Shown piece after piece: positions 7,256-14,542 of a stretch of 14,542 bases of DNA (the first letter of the stretch is position 1; each line of letters opens with the position of its first letter). Made by a program: the position numbers and the translations under genes. Below the pieces are notes generated by a model, which did not search any database, was not told the DNA's origin, and saw nothing but the letters and a program-made list of their open reading frames with translations. This DNA is from QHWT01 sp046726015 (lineage in GTDB: Bacteria > Acidobacteriota > Vicinamibacteria > Vicinamibacterales > 2-12-FULL-66-21): positions 1-14,542 of the forward strand of contig JBKOZS010000305.1 in NCBI GenBank assembly GCA_046726015.1, read 5' to 3'.

Positions 7256-7972
7256 AATAAAGACATCGCGCTTCCAGGGATCGATTCGCGACGTGGCGCG
7301 GAAGCCGGCCGCCTCGAACCACTCGAACCACATCGCTCGCGGAAACAGGCCGAAGCGATGATGATCGCCGTCGAGTTCGACGCGGCCGTGTTCGTCGCGG
7401 AGCAGGAACGAGAATGCGACGTCGCAGGTGAAATCTGACGGATCCGGATCCCACGTCCATTCGAGGTAGCGCAGTCCCCGCCCGTCCGGAGCGTCCTCCC
7501 CGCCGTCCGCTGTGGCCGGCTCGAACGTTTCCTTGACGCAATCCGGTACGACCACGACCGCCCCCTCCGGGCGGCAGTGCCGGGCCGCGGTGGCCAACGC
7601 GGCACGCACGGATGATGGCTCCGTCAAGTACATGATCGCGTCGTGAATGAACACGAGATCGAACGTCCGTCCGAGACCCAGCGTTCGCATGTCTCCGACG
7701 AGATGCTCGCACTCGGGATTGACGGCGCGGCTGACCTCCAGCATCTGGGTCGACTTGTCCGTCAGGGTGAGTTGGAAGTGGCGCTTGAAATGACTGGCGA
7801 GGCTTCCCCCTCCGCTCCCTAGCTCGAGCACCAATCGCGGCGGCGGATCGGTCGCTCCAAGCAGCATCGGCAGCAGGTCCGCTGCCTCCTCGACGTAGTG
7901 CACGGGCGGCGAGAACAGCGGCCACCACTTCGCGAGATCCGTGTAGAGGCGCGGCTCGACGTTGAGGTCCAT
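7214..7972 (-). CDS. Class I SAM-dependent methyltransferase
   Basis: 252 residues from the ATG at 7972; a GTG one codon upstream (7975) is also possible. Visible features are motif I LVLELGSGGG (residues 47-56), an acidic strand end at TDKS (71-74) that would hold the SAM ribose, GDMRTL (93-98) near the adenine site, and FDLVFIHDAIMYL (104-116). It belongs to the Methyltransf_25/11-like group; the substrate is unknown. The start overlaps the DUF3224 stop as TGATG, which implies translational coupling. The last 13 residues (ARRVEGRRSIEGA) are encoded by the inverted repeat at 7065-7255, so the ancestral stop was probably shortly after DVFI and the tail is repeat-derived. Confidence 0.85.
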   Translation of the reverse strand: MDLNVEPRLYTDLAKWWPLFSPPVHYVEEAADLLPMLLGATDPPPRLVLELGSGGGSLASHFKRHFQLTLTDKSTQMLEVSRAVNPECEHLVGDMRTLGLGRTFDLVFIHDAIMYLTEPSSVRAALATAARHCRPEGAVVVVPDCVKETFEPATADGGEDAPDGRGLRYLEWTWDPDPSDFTCDVAFSFLLRDEHGRVELDGDHHRFGLFPRAMWFEWFEAAGFRATSRIDPWKRDVFIARRVEGRRSIEGA

Positions 7973-8373
7973 CACGTACGTGCGTCGCTGATCGTGTACT
8001 CGAATTCGTAGGAGTGCTTGCCCTTGTCGATCGCGATCGACATGGTGCCGGAGAGTCCGGCAAGCTCGCCAGTGCCTGAGTCCGGCACGACGGTGATCGA
8101 CAGCTGCGGTGTACCGCGGTTCATCGTGCCCGTGTGCTGCAGCACGAACGTGCCGCGCTTGCCGGCGAGGCTTCCGGTGACGCGCTCGATCGCGACGTAG
8201 CCGGCCGATCCTTTGACGTCCGTCATGGCGCTCAGCATCTCTCCCGTGCTCGTCGCGTCCAGCGTTCCGTGGAAGTGTTTGTCGATCGACAGCCGCGCGA
8301 GCCCGTCCGCGCTGTCGATCATGGCTTGAGGCGTGAGCTTGACGTCGAAGGTTCCGCTGGCGTGTGAGGACAC
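7972..8373 (-). CDS. DUF3224 family protein
   Basis: From the GTG at 8373 the protein is 133 residues. It matches my memory of the DUF3224 family, a small single-domain beta-barrel of unknown function: SSHASGTFDVKLTPQ at the start, LSIDKHFHGTLDATSTGEML, then GSAGYVAIERVTGSLAGKRG and FVLQHTGTMNRG, and ending with GKHSYEFEYTI. Its dimensions fit a dimeric barrel, but no enzyme activity can be assigned. An alternative ATG at 8433 overlaps the TrmO stop by ATGA and adds 20 residues, most of them translated from the GCGAGGC repeat; family members begin near SHASGTF, so I prefer GTG 8373 (TTG 8379 is also possible). No Shine-Dalgarno precedes it. It overlaps the methyltransferase start. Confidence 0.82.
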   Translation of the reverse strand: MSSHASGTFDVKLTPQAMIDSADGLARLSIDKHFHGTLDATSTGEMLSAMTDVKGSAGYVAIERVTGSLAGKRGTFVLQHTGTMNRGTPQLSITVVPDSGTGELAGLSGTMSIAIDKGKHSYEFEYTISDART

Positions 8374-8379
8374 GGGCAA

Positions 8380-8385
8380 ATTGTA
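8380..8385 (-). promoter_or_regulatory. TACAAT -10-like box directly before DUF3224 start
   Basis: On the minus strand TACAAT (8385 to 8380) is followed by six bases and then GTG 8373. This spacing would place the transcript start at the start codon, giving a leaderless mRNA. No good -35 box is present; the expected position falls in the GCGAGGC repeat. Confidence 0.3.
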
Positions 8386-8389
8386 ATAC

Positions 8390-8410
8390 GCGAGGCGCGA
8401 GGCGCGAGGA
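8390..8410. repeat. 7-nt tandem repeat GCGAGGC (three units)
   Basis: GCGAGGC 8390-8396, GCGAGGC 8397-8403 and GCGAGGA 8404-8410. The reverse complement is the same word family as the TCGCACC/TCGCGCC array at 10990-11022. It has only one arm here. It lies between the TrmO stop and the probable DUF3224 start. Confidence 0.7.
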
Positions 8411-8429
8411 GCGGCGTCAGCCGCCGGAG

Positions 8430-8885
8430 TCATCGGCCCGGCGGGTTGCCGCCCTGGATGCCGGTGAGCCAGCCGCGCTTCAGTTCTGACTCCGGGATAC
8501 TCGACAGATACGGCTTGATGTCGAGAATTGGCGTGCCGTCGAGCATGTCGACACCACGCACGACCAGCTTCGCTCCTTCGCGCCGCAGCAGAGCGACCAC
8601 GGTGAGCCCGATTGGATTCGGCCGCTGCGGCGATCGCGTCGCGAAGACGCCGTGCGGCCGATTATCGAGCGGCGGAGTGGCAATCAGGGATGCCCCCTCG
8701 GCGCGGTCGAACACCCACAACACGAACAGGTGCGAGAAGCCGTCGATATCGAGGAGCCCCTGTTCGTACTCAGGCAGCAGCTCGAGCACGCCTTCGGCGT
8801 GATGCTCAACGCCGGGGCCCTTCGGGATTTGCGCCGTGTCGCTGTAGGGAGAGCGGACGGTGCCGATCGGATGCATGGTGAACAT
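8430..8885 (-). CDS. trmO: tRNA (N6-threonylcarbamoyladenosine-37) methyltransferase TrmO
   Basis: 151 residues of the TsaA/YaeB/VirR-like family. The enzyme adds a methyl group from SAM to t6A37 of tRNA-Thr species, using an unusual small beta-barrel fold rather than a Rossmann fold. The family signature is plain: PIGTVRSPY (residues 6-14), FSHLFVLWVFD (50-60), RPHGVFATRSPQRPNPIGLT (76-95) and LDGTPILDIKPY (115-126). E. coli TrmO has an extra C-terminal domain of about 80 residues; this shorter form is common in other bacteria. The start may be ATG 8885 or ATG 8876 (MHPIGTV), which fits the family equally well. It follows the DUF1080 stop by 15 nt, so it is probably the fifth gene of the - strand operon, a housekeeping gene in a sugar cluster. 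Confidence 0.9.
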   Translation of the reverse strand: MFTMHPIGTVRSPYSDTAQIPKGPGVEHHAEGVLELLPEYEQGLLDIDGFSHLFVLWVFDRAEGASLIATPPLDNRPHGVFATRSPQRPNPIGLTVVALLRREGAKLVVRGVDMLDGTPILDIKPYLSSIPESELKRGWLTGIQGGNPPGR

Positions 8886-8900
8886 GGTGTGCGAGGCGGC

Positions 8901-9761
8901 TCAGTACTGTTTCAACCAAACATTCCTGAACTGCACCTTCATCGGCTCGCCCACGTGCATCTGGAATCCAAGCAGGCCGCTGAGCGCACGCCCTTTGGTG
9001 TCGTCGTCGACCAGTACGCTGGTGGTGTGGCCGTTGAGGATTTCGGTGATCATGTTGCCGCGCGCAATGATGTGGACCTGGTTCCAGTCGTTCGTCTTGA
9101 TGATTCCTTTCAGTTCATCGTCGCTGGTCTGCAGGACGCCGACGACCTTCGGACCGCCACCTTCAGGCACATAACTGAACTGCCCGCGCATCGCGAGGAA
9201 GCCCCGGCCCCGCTCCTCGTAGATCTGGCCGGTAAACCTGTTCTCGAAATCGATATCGCACTGGTAGCCCTTGAGGACCCACTTGTGCGAAATGGTGCCG
9301 CCGCGGGCTGACGGCGTGCCTTCGGCCAGATGCTGGCTGCGGATCTGGATGCCGCTGTTGGTCGAATCGATCTGATACTCCAGCTTCAGCTCGAAATCCT
9401 TCGGCTCGCCGCCACGCCAGATGAGGAACGTGTTCTCGGTCAGCTTGTTCTCGGGCGTGCTCTGGCCGATGATGACCCCGCCTTCGGCCCGCCAGAACCT
9501 GGGGTCGCCATCCCAGCCCTTCAGCGACGTGCCGTCGAAGATCTGCGTGAACCCATCGTGATTCTCGAAGGGGAGCGGCTGCGGAAGATTGAGGCCGCCG
9601 CCACGTCCCCGGCCGCGACCCTCTCCGCGGCCTTGTGGCTGTCCCGCGCCTTGCTGTCCTGCCTGGGGCGTCGGAGGTGTTTGCGGTGCCTGCGCGTAAG
9701 CGGTCCCGATAATCTGCAGGGCCGTCGCAACCGTAACGACGAGTCTCCGCGTGATCCTCAT
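8901..9761 (-). CDS. Secreted DUF1080 protein (3-keto-disaccharide hydrolase family)
   Basis: 286 residues from ATG 9761. A signal peptide (MRITRR, then VVTVATALQIIGTAYA) ends near residue 23. Residues about 25-56 are low complexity (QGRGEGRGRGRGGG), probably a flexible linker. The DUF1080 domain runs from about 65 to the end: GFTQIFDGTSLKGWDGDPRF at its start, DFELKLEYQIDSTNSGIQIR in the middle, a laminarinase-like beta-sandwich fold. Members cleave 3-keto-glycosides by hydrolysis or elimination after a dehydrogenase has oxidised C3. The ATG overlaps the dehydrogenase stop as ATGA, and AGGAGG lies upstream, so the two are tightly coupled. An in-frame start further upstream (9986) would only translate the dehydrogenase gene in the wrong frame and is rejected. 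Confidence 0.88.
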   Translation of the reverse strand: MRITRRLVVTVATALQIIGTAYAQAPQTPPTPQAGQQGAGQPQGRGEGRGRGRGGGLNLPQPLPFENHDGFTQIFDGTSLKGWDGDPRFWRAEGGVIIGQSTPENKLTENTFLIWRGGEPKDFELKLEYQIDSTNSGIQIRSQHLAEGTPSARGGTISHKWVLKGYQCDIDFENRFTGQIYEERGRGFLAMRGQFSYVPEGGGPKVVGVLQTSDDELKGIIKTNDWNQVHIIARGNMITEILNGHTTSVLVDDDTKGRALSGLLGFQMHVGEPMKVQFRNVWLKQY

Positions 9762-10936
9762 CCTCTTTTTCCTCCTGCGGCGGTCCCCGCGGTGGCCTGT
9801 GAAGTCGCGACCTTTTCCCACTGTCTCGTCTTCGCCGATTTCAAGACGGCATCGGTCACGTAATCGGTGGCGAGTCCGTCGCGGAAGGTGGGCGGAAGGC
9901 TGTTTCCTTTGGACGCCGCCGCGACGAAGTCCGCGAACTGGTGCGTGAACGTATGCTCGTAGCCGATCTGCAGCCCCGGCACCCACCAGTGCTTCATGTA
10001 CGGCTGGTCGCCGTCAGTGACGTGGATGCTCCGCCAGCCGCGCACGCGACCCTCGTCGCGATGATCGAAATACTGCAGGCGATGCAGATCGTGCAGGTCC
10101 CAGAAGGCGGATGCGTGCTCGCCGTTGATCTCGAGTGTGTAGAGCGCCTTGTGACCGCGCGCGTAGCGTGTCGCTTCGAACATGGCGAGCGATCCGTTCT
10201 CGAACCGGCACAGGAACGCGCTCGCATCGTCGATACCGACCGCCTGCACTTTGCCGGTGATGTTGTGCTTGCGTTCCTTGATGAACGTCTCGGTCATGGC
10301 CGTGACCTCGGTGATCGGTCCGTTCAGCCACAACGCGGTGTCGATGTTGTGCGCGAGCAGGTCGCCCGTGACGCCGCTCCCCGCGACCGACACGTCGAGC
10401 CGCCACAGGCCTTCGCCTCCCTGCGGAAGTTCCTTCGAGATCGTCCAGTCCTGCAGGAACTTCGCGCGATAGTGGAAGATGCGCCCCAGCTTCCCTTCGT
10501 CGAGGAGCTGCTTGATCATCGTGACGGCGGGGACGCGGCGGTAGTTGTACCAGACCGTGTTCGGGACGCCCGCCGATTCCACCGCCGCGACCATCTCCTC
10601 GGCTTCCGCCGCATTGCGGCCGAGCGGCTTCTCGCACATCACCATCTTCCCGGCGCGCGCCGCGGCAATCGCGATCTCGCGGTGCGTGTCGTTCGGGCTG
10701 GCAATGTCGATGACGTCGATGTCCTTGCGATCGATCAGCTTTCGCCAGTCGGTCTCGTACGATTCGTAGCCCCAGTTCGCCGCGAATTTCTTGACGCGCT
10801 CTTCGTTGCGCGCGGCCACCGCCTTGAGCACGGGCTTGAACGGAAGCTCGAAAAACCGTGGCGCCTGCAGGAACGCATTGGAGTGCGTGCGTCCCATGAA
10901 CCCGTAGCCAACCAAGCCGATATTGAGAGTCTTCAT
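9758..10936 (-). CDS. Gfo/Idh/MocA family NAD(P)-dependent oxidoreductase
   Basis: 392 residues. The N-terminal Rossmann fold carries GLVGYGFMG (residues 7-15). The family signature MCEKPLG is at 100-106, with catalytic Lys103. In GDLLAHNIDTALWL (191-204), Asp192 and His196 stand where this family has its catalytic Asp and His. The family oxidises or reduces sugar hydroxyls with NAD(P); beside a DUF1080 gene the likely reaction is oxidation of a glycoside or sugar at C3, or the reverse. There is no signal peptide and no twin-arginine motif, so it should be cytoplasmic. AGGAG sits just before the ATG. The C-terminal tail (SQATAGTAAGGKRG) is low complexity and overlaps the next gene. Exact substrate and cofactor are not readable. 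Confidence 0.9.
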   Translation of the reverse strand: MKTLNIGLVGYGFMGRTHSNAFLQAPRFFELPFKPVLKAVAARNEERVKKFAANWGYESYETDWRKLIDRKDIDVIDIASPNDTHREIAIAAARAGKMVMCEKPLGRNAAEAEEMVAAVESAGVPNTVWYNYRRVPAVTMIKQLLDEGKLGRIFHYRAKFLQDWTISKELPQGGEGLWRLDVSVAGSGVTGDLLAHNIDTALWLNGPITEVTAMTETFIKERKHNITGKVQAVGIDDASAFLCRFENGSLAMFEATRYARGHKALYTLEINGEHASAFWDLHDLHRLQYFDHRDEGRVRGWRSIHVTDGDQPYMKHWWVPGLQIGYEHTFTHQFADFVAAASKGNSLPPTFRDGLATDYVTDAVLKSAKTRQWEKVATSQATAGTAAGGKRG

Positions 10937-10955
10937 CGCTCCTCGCGCCTCTGAT

Positions 10956-10975
10956 GCCGGGTCTGAAGACCCGGC
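10956..10975. repeat. Perfect 20-nt hairpin, REP-like
   Basis: GCCGGGTC at 10956-10963 pairs perfectly with GACCCGGC at 10968-10975 around a TGAA loop. It lies about 20 bp upstream of the dehydrogenase start on the minus strand, in the spacer after the TIM-barrel gene. There is no T-run, so it is a weak terminator candidate at best; it may instead protect or separate the mRNA segments of the operon. Confidence 0.6.
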
Positions 10976-10989
10976 CTACAAGTGACTCG

Positions 10990-11022
10990 TCGCACCTCGC
11001 ACCTCGCGCCTCGCACCTCGCC
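10990..11022. repeat. 7-nt tandem repeat TCGCACC
   Basis: TCGCACC 10990-10996 and 10997-11003, TCGCGCC 11004-11010, TCGCACC 11011-11017 and a partial TCGCC 11018-11022. It ends 1 nt before the stop codon of the TIM-barrel gene. A related short run, CGCTCCTCGCGCCTC at 10938-10952, lies just upstream of the dehydrogenase start. Same word family as 8390-8410 in opposite orientation. Confidence 0.75.
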
Positions 11023-11023
11023 G

Positions 11024-12064
<1,041 letters not shown>

Positions 12065-12082
12065 ATATGAGCTCCGCTGTCG

Positions 12083-12188
12083 GTCACCAGTTTCCAGTTA
12101 GCAGTTAGCAGTTTGCGGTTACCAGTTACCAGGTGGCAATTTCCAGTCCCCGCTTTGCCGTTTTCACAACTGGCAACTGGTGACTGGT
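12083..12188. repeat. Inverted 7-nt-phased repeat, nine left heptads
   Basis: Nine consecutive heptads on the left (CCAGTTT 12087-12093, CCAGTTA, GCAGTTA, GCAGTTT, GCGGTTA, CCAGTTA, CCAGGTG, GCAATTT, CCAGTCC ending 12149) face three on the right (AACTGGC 12168-12174, AACTGGT 12175-12181, GACTGGT 12182-12188). GTCACCAGTT at 12083-12092 pairs perfectly with AACTGGTGAC at 12175-12184. It fills nearly the whole spacer between the cupin and TIM-barrel genes and touches the cupin stop codon. Confidence 0.85.
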
Positions 12189-13399
12189 TACTTTCTCTTC
12201 GGCGCATCCGGGTTGCCGGGGCCAAAGTGTTTCAACATCACCAGCGGATCGCTGTCGCTCCGGTTCTCGACGCGGACGCCGGCGGCGGCGGTGTCGGCGG
12301 TGACGAACAACTCATCTTCCGTCATCTGTCCGAAGCGGATCATCGCCGGCGTCGAGACCTGCAGGCCGCCGAGCGTGCCGTGACCCTGCGTGAGGATGAC
12401 GCCGTATGCGGCGGCGTCCTTGATCGTCACGCTGCGTTTCGGCAGCACCGTCAATTCCTTCGCCGAGTACCAACCGGTGCCGTACGTGACCCACTGCTCG
12501 CAATACCCTTCGCCTTCCGTCTCCTCGAACGGCTTCACGGGTTTCGGACGGTAGCGATTGCTGTCGCCGAACTTCGGGTTGACGTTGGCGTCCCAGTCGA
12601 GCATCCCGATGATGTAGTCGAGATCCTTGTGCTTGTCGGATGGAACATCCTTCACCAGCAAATCCCATGGCGTGATGCGCCCTTCCACTTCCGACTGGAA
12701 CATCGCGAACACGTCGCTGTTCACCTGCGGCTCGTAGGTCAGCAGCGACCCGGGCGCATGCAGGATTCCGGGATCGATCTGCCAGCCGGTGCCACGCTCG
12801 AGACGATACGCACGTGACAGGTAGGTGATGCCGTTGTCTCCCTTGTTCCAGTTCTCGAGGCAGCGCCGCACGGCGTCCTTCGTCGTACCTGGCTCGAGGC
12901 CCATGAACGTGTAGGGATAATTGTTGTCGGTCGGATTGTATTGAGGAGGAAAGTAGTATGCCTCGGGCTTCCCGCGCCGGCCGACGCGCTTCGCATGCTC
13001 GTCGCTCTGGTGCATGTGATGCGGGATCGGTCCCATATTGTCGAAGAACTTGCAGAGCAGGTTCCAGCCTTTCTCCCGCTCCATCGTCTGCTTGCCGAGC
13101 AACAGATCGCCGGCGCGCTCGACCGCTTCCTTGAGAAGGAAACGCTTGCCATTCGCGAGACGCACGTAGCTGAGCCCCTCGTCCGGCGGCGTCCCCGGGC
13201 CGTTGTCGGCATTCGTGGTCGATGAAAACCAGCGTTCGTTGATGCCGCCGCGATGCGCACCGTACGCATACAGATCGTCAGGGTGCAGGCGGAGGCGGCG
13301 TCCCGGGTGCATGAACGAGCGGGGCACCCAGCACGGCTCCAGCCGCAGCAGCCCCTTGCCCGCGTTGATAGCGTCCTGAACCTGCGATCGATCCGTCAT
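12188..13399 (-). CDS. Metal-cupin protein resembling type I mannose-6-phosphate isomerase
   Basis: 403 residues from ATG 13399. The N-terminal part (WVPRSFMHPGRRLRLHPDDL, then RGGINERWFSSTT) is family-specific. A metal-cupin core follows: HHMH at 127-130, Glu146 in KPEAYYF and His214 in PGILHAPGS. This is the HxH...E...H set seen in type I phosphomannose isomerases. A second, C-terminal cupin-like sandwich covers about 315-395 (VILTQGHGTLGGLQ, then MTEDELFVTADTA). A sugar or sugar-phosphate isomerase is the natural guess, but overall likeness to known isomerases is low. Longer in-frame starts up to 13612 would translate the promoter region and are rejected. The Shine-Dalgarno is weak. It is the first gene of the - strand operon, divergent from the kinase. 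Confidence 0.8.
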   Translation of the reverse strand: MTDRSQVQDAINAGKGLLRLEPCWVPRSFMHPGRRLRLHPDDLYAYGAHRGGINERWFSSTTNADNGPGTPPDEGLSYVRLANGKRFLLKEAVERAGDLLLGKQTMEREKGWNLLCKFFDNMGPIPHHMHQSDEHAKRVGRRGKPEAYYFPPQYNPTDNNYPYTFMGLEPGTTKDAVRRCLENWNKGDNGITYLSRAYRLERGTGWQIDPGILHAPGSLLTYEPQVNSDVFAMFQSEVEGRITPWDLLVKDVPSDKHKDLDYIIGMLDWDANVNPKFGDSNRYRPKPVKPFEETEGEGYCEQWVTYGTGWYSAKELTVLPKRSVTIKDAAAYGVILTQGHGTLGGLQVSTPAMIRFGQMTEDELFVTADTAAAGVRVENRSDSDPLVMLKHFGPGNPDAPKRK

Positions 13400-13408
13400 A
13401 GACCGCTG

Positions 13409-13438
13409 AACATACAACCTCAGGATTTCACGCGGCAA
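13409..13438 (-). promoter_or_regulatory. Candidate promoter of the cupin operon
   Basis: On the minus strand TTGCCG (13438-13433), an 18-nt spacer and TATGTT (13414-13409) resemble sigma-70 boxes. The transcript would start about one base before the ATG at 13399, to within a few bases, giving almost no leader; this fits the weak Shine-Dalgarno. Just upstream, TTTTGCAGCGCGAAA (13463-13477) is an imperfect palindrome that could hold a repressor. Confidence 0.4.
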
Positions 13439-13567
13439 CCCCCAAGCGGGCGGGCGGCCCCGTTTTGCAGCGCGAAATCCGCTACCGTTGGAGTGACGCC
13501 GTTCTGTCGATACGCTCCTGTCGCTCCGTTCCGAGCCGCGAAACACGGGCTGATACGTGGAACGCGG

Positions 13568-13596
13568 TTGGCCCGACGGCGGCCAGGGCATATGCT
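13568..13596 (+). promoter_or_regulatory. Candidate promoter of the kinase gene
   Basis: TTGGCC (13568-13573), a 17-nt spacer and TATGCT (13591-13596) match the sigma-70 layout. The start site would be near 13603, leaving about 23 nt of leader before ATG 13626. Together with the minus-strand promoter it makes a 226-bp divergent control region (13400-13625). Confidence 0.4.
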
Positions 13597-13625
13597 CTTC
13601 CCGCCGCCGCAAGCGCGACGTTGGT

Positions 13626-14542
13626 ATGGATGGTCATTTCCTGGCTTTCGATCTCGGGGCTGAGAGCGGACGCGCGATGTCGGGACGCCTGCGATCGGGT
13701 GTGCTCGATCTGACGGAAATCTGCCGGTTCCCGAACGAGCCCATTCGCGAGCACGCATCCATGCACTGGGATCTGCTGCGTCTCTGGCGCGAGATGCAGC
13801 GCGCGCTGGAGCGTCTCGAGCGCGACGTGCGCGGTCTCGACAGTATCGGCGTCGATGCCTGGGGCTGCGACTACGGCCTGCTCGACGAGCGCGGAGAACT
13901 GCTCGGTAATCCCTATCACTATCGTGACCTGCGCACCGACGGGGTCATGGCGGCCGTCTTCGCCCGCGTGCCGCGCGAGCGCGTCTACGAGATCACCGGC
14001 ATCCAGTTCCTCACCTTCAACACGCTGTATCAGCTTGTCGCGGCGTCGCAGTCCACGCCGCGCCTGCTCGATGCCGCGACCGGCTTCGGCACGATCCCCG
14101 ACATCCTCAACTATCTGCTGACGGGCGATCTGCGCGCGGAATACACCAGCGCGACGACCACGCAGATGGTGGATGCGCGCGCGCGGACGTGGGCGTACGA
14201 GTTGCTCCACGAACTGGACCTGCCGACGCACCTGCTGCCCGAGCTGATCGAGCCTGGCACGATTCTCGGCGGTCTCAAGCCGAGCGTGGGCAGCGGCCTC
14301 GAAGGGACGCCGGTCGTTGCGCCGGCGTGCCACGATACCGGTTCGGCGGTGGCGGCGGTGCCGGCCGGCGGCGCGCGCGCGTTCATCAGCTCAGGGACGT
14401 GGTCGCTGCTCGGGACCGAAGTGGCGCACCCGATCATTACGCCCGCCGCGCTCGAGGGGAACTTCACGAACGAGGGGGGCGTCTGCGGCACCATCCGGGT
14501 GCTCAAGAACATTGGCGGCCTGTGGCTGCTCCAGTCGTGCCG
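13626..14542 (+). CDS. Rhamnulokinase-like FGGY carbohydrate kinase, 3' end outside window
   Basis: The frame from ATG 13626 stays open to the last base: 305 complete codons of a family usually about 490 residues long. The N-terminal actin-like ATPase domain carries FDLGAESGRAMSG (residues 7-19), as in RhaB. Further rhamnulokinase-like stretches are IGVDAWGCDYGLLDERGE (with catalytic-type Asp in WGCDYG), YHYRDLRTDG, ITGIQFLTFNTLYQL, SATTTQMVDARARTWAYELL, CHDTGSAVAAVPAG and FISSGTWSLLGTE. Rhamnulokinase phosphorylates L-rhamnulose at O1; relatives act on fuculose, and the exact sugar cannot be fixed here. The protein is cytoplasmic. No strong Shine-Dalgarno is seen. It is divergent from the cupin gene, so both may share a regulator; rhamnose isomerase or aldolase genes may lie beyond the window. 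Confidence 0.88.
   Translation, partial: MDGHFLAFDLGAESGRAMSGRLRSGVLDLTEICRFPNEPIREHASMHWDLLRLWREMQRALERLERDVRGLDSIGVDAWGCDYGLLDERGELLGNPYHYRDLRTDGVMAAVFARVPRERVYEITGIQFLTFNTLYQLVAASQSTPRLLDAATGFGTIPDILNYLLTGDLRAEYTSATTTQMVDARARTWAYELLHELDLPTHLLPELIEPGTILGGLKPSVGSGLEGTPVVAPACHDTGSAVAAVPAGGARAFISSGTWSLLGTEVAHPIITPAALEGNFTNEGGVCGTIRVLKNIGGLWLLQSC

Noticed and set aside
7092..8063. 323-codon minus-strand frame overlapping the methyltransferase
   Set aside because: It is a different frame of the methyltransferase DNA whose C-terminal part is translated repeat (SKEDEESKESKV).
12083..12188. CRISPR array
   Set aside because: Units are 7 nt with no spacers, degenerate and partly inverted; no cas genes are near.
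13482..14333. 283-codon minus-strand frame opposite the kinase
   Set aside because: The + strand kinase frame shows many family motifs; the minus frame has none and crosses the divergent promoter region.

Overview
The window is high-GC, densely coded bacterial DNA. Gene content points to a polysaccharide-degrading soil-type Acidobacteriota, most likely Vicinamibacteria-like: an Oar-type TonB-dependent receptor with an N-terminal carboxypeptidase-regulatory domain, FG-GAP/VCBS and PQQ-propeller secreted proteins, a DUF1080 protein beside a Gfo/Idh/MocA dehydrogenase, and a cytochrome c/helix-hairpin-helix protein. The taxonomic call is inference from gene content, not from a marker gene. No rRNA, tRNA, CRISPR array, transposase or phage gene was seen.

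Layout. Left part, + strand (1-7065): the 3' end of an FG-GAP/VCBS repeat protein, then an MFS transporter 18 bp downstream (probably one operon). A hairpin-forming repeat follows, then a 5'-truncated PQQ-like beta-propeller gene, a small secreted cytochrome c fused to a ComEA-like helix-hairpin-helix domain, a second repeat region, and a 1058-residue TonB-dependent receptor. Right part, - strand (7214-13399): in transcription order a metal-cupin (mannose-6-phosphate-isomerase-like) protein, a xylose-isomerase-like TIM-barrel protein, a Gfo/Idh/MocA dehydrogenase, a secreted DUF1080 (3-keto-disaccharide hydrolase family) protein overlapping it by ATGA, TrmO, a DUF3224 protein and a SAM methyltransferase. 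At 13626 a rhamnulokinase-like FGGY kinase starts on the + strand, divergent from the cupin gene, and runs off the window.

How it may work together (inference): the TonB receptor and MFS transporter would bring in oligosaccharide or sugar. Dehydrogenase, DUF1080 protein and TIM-barrel protein match the gene set of oxidation-dependent (3-keto) glycoside cleavage, and the cupin and kinase would handle released sugars. The DUF1080 protein has a signal peptide while the dehydrogenase and TIM protein do not, so a simple one-compartment pathway is not supported.

The most unusual structure is non-coding. Six gene boundaries carry arrays of degenerate 7- or 8-nt units. Four have opposing arms that can fold into long, slippable hairpins; two TCGCRCC-type arrays have a single arm. 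The unit word differs between loci, but period, inverted layout and position at gene ends are shared. Some arrays run into coding ends and appear to have altered protein termini.
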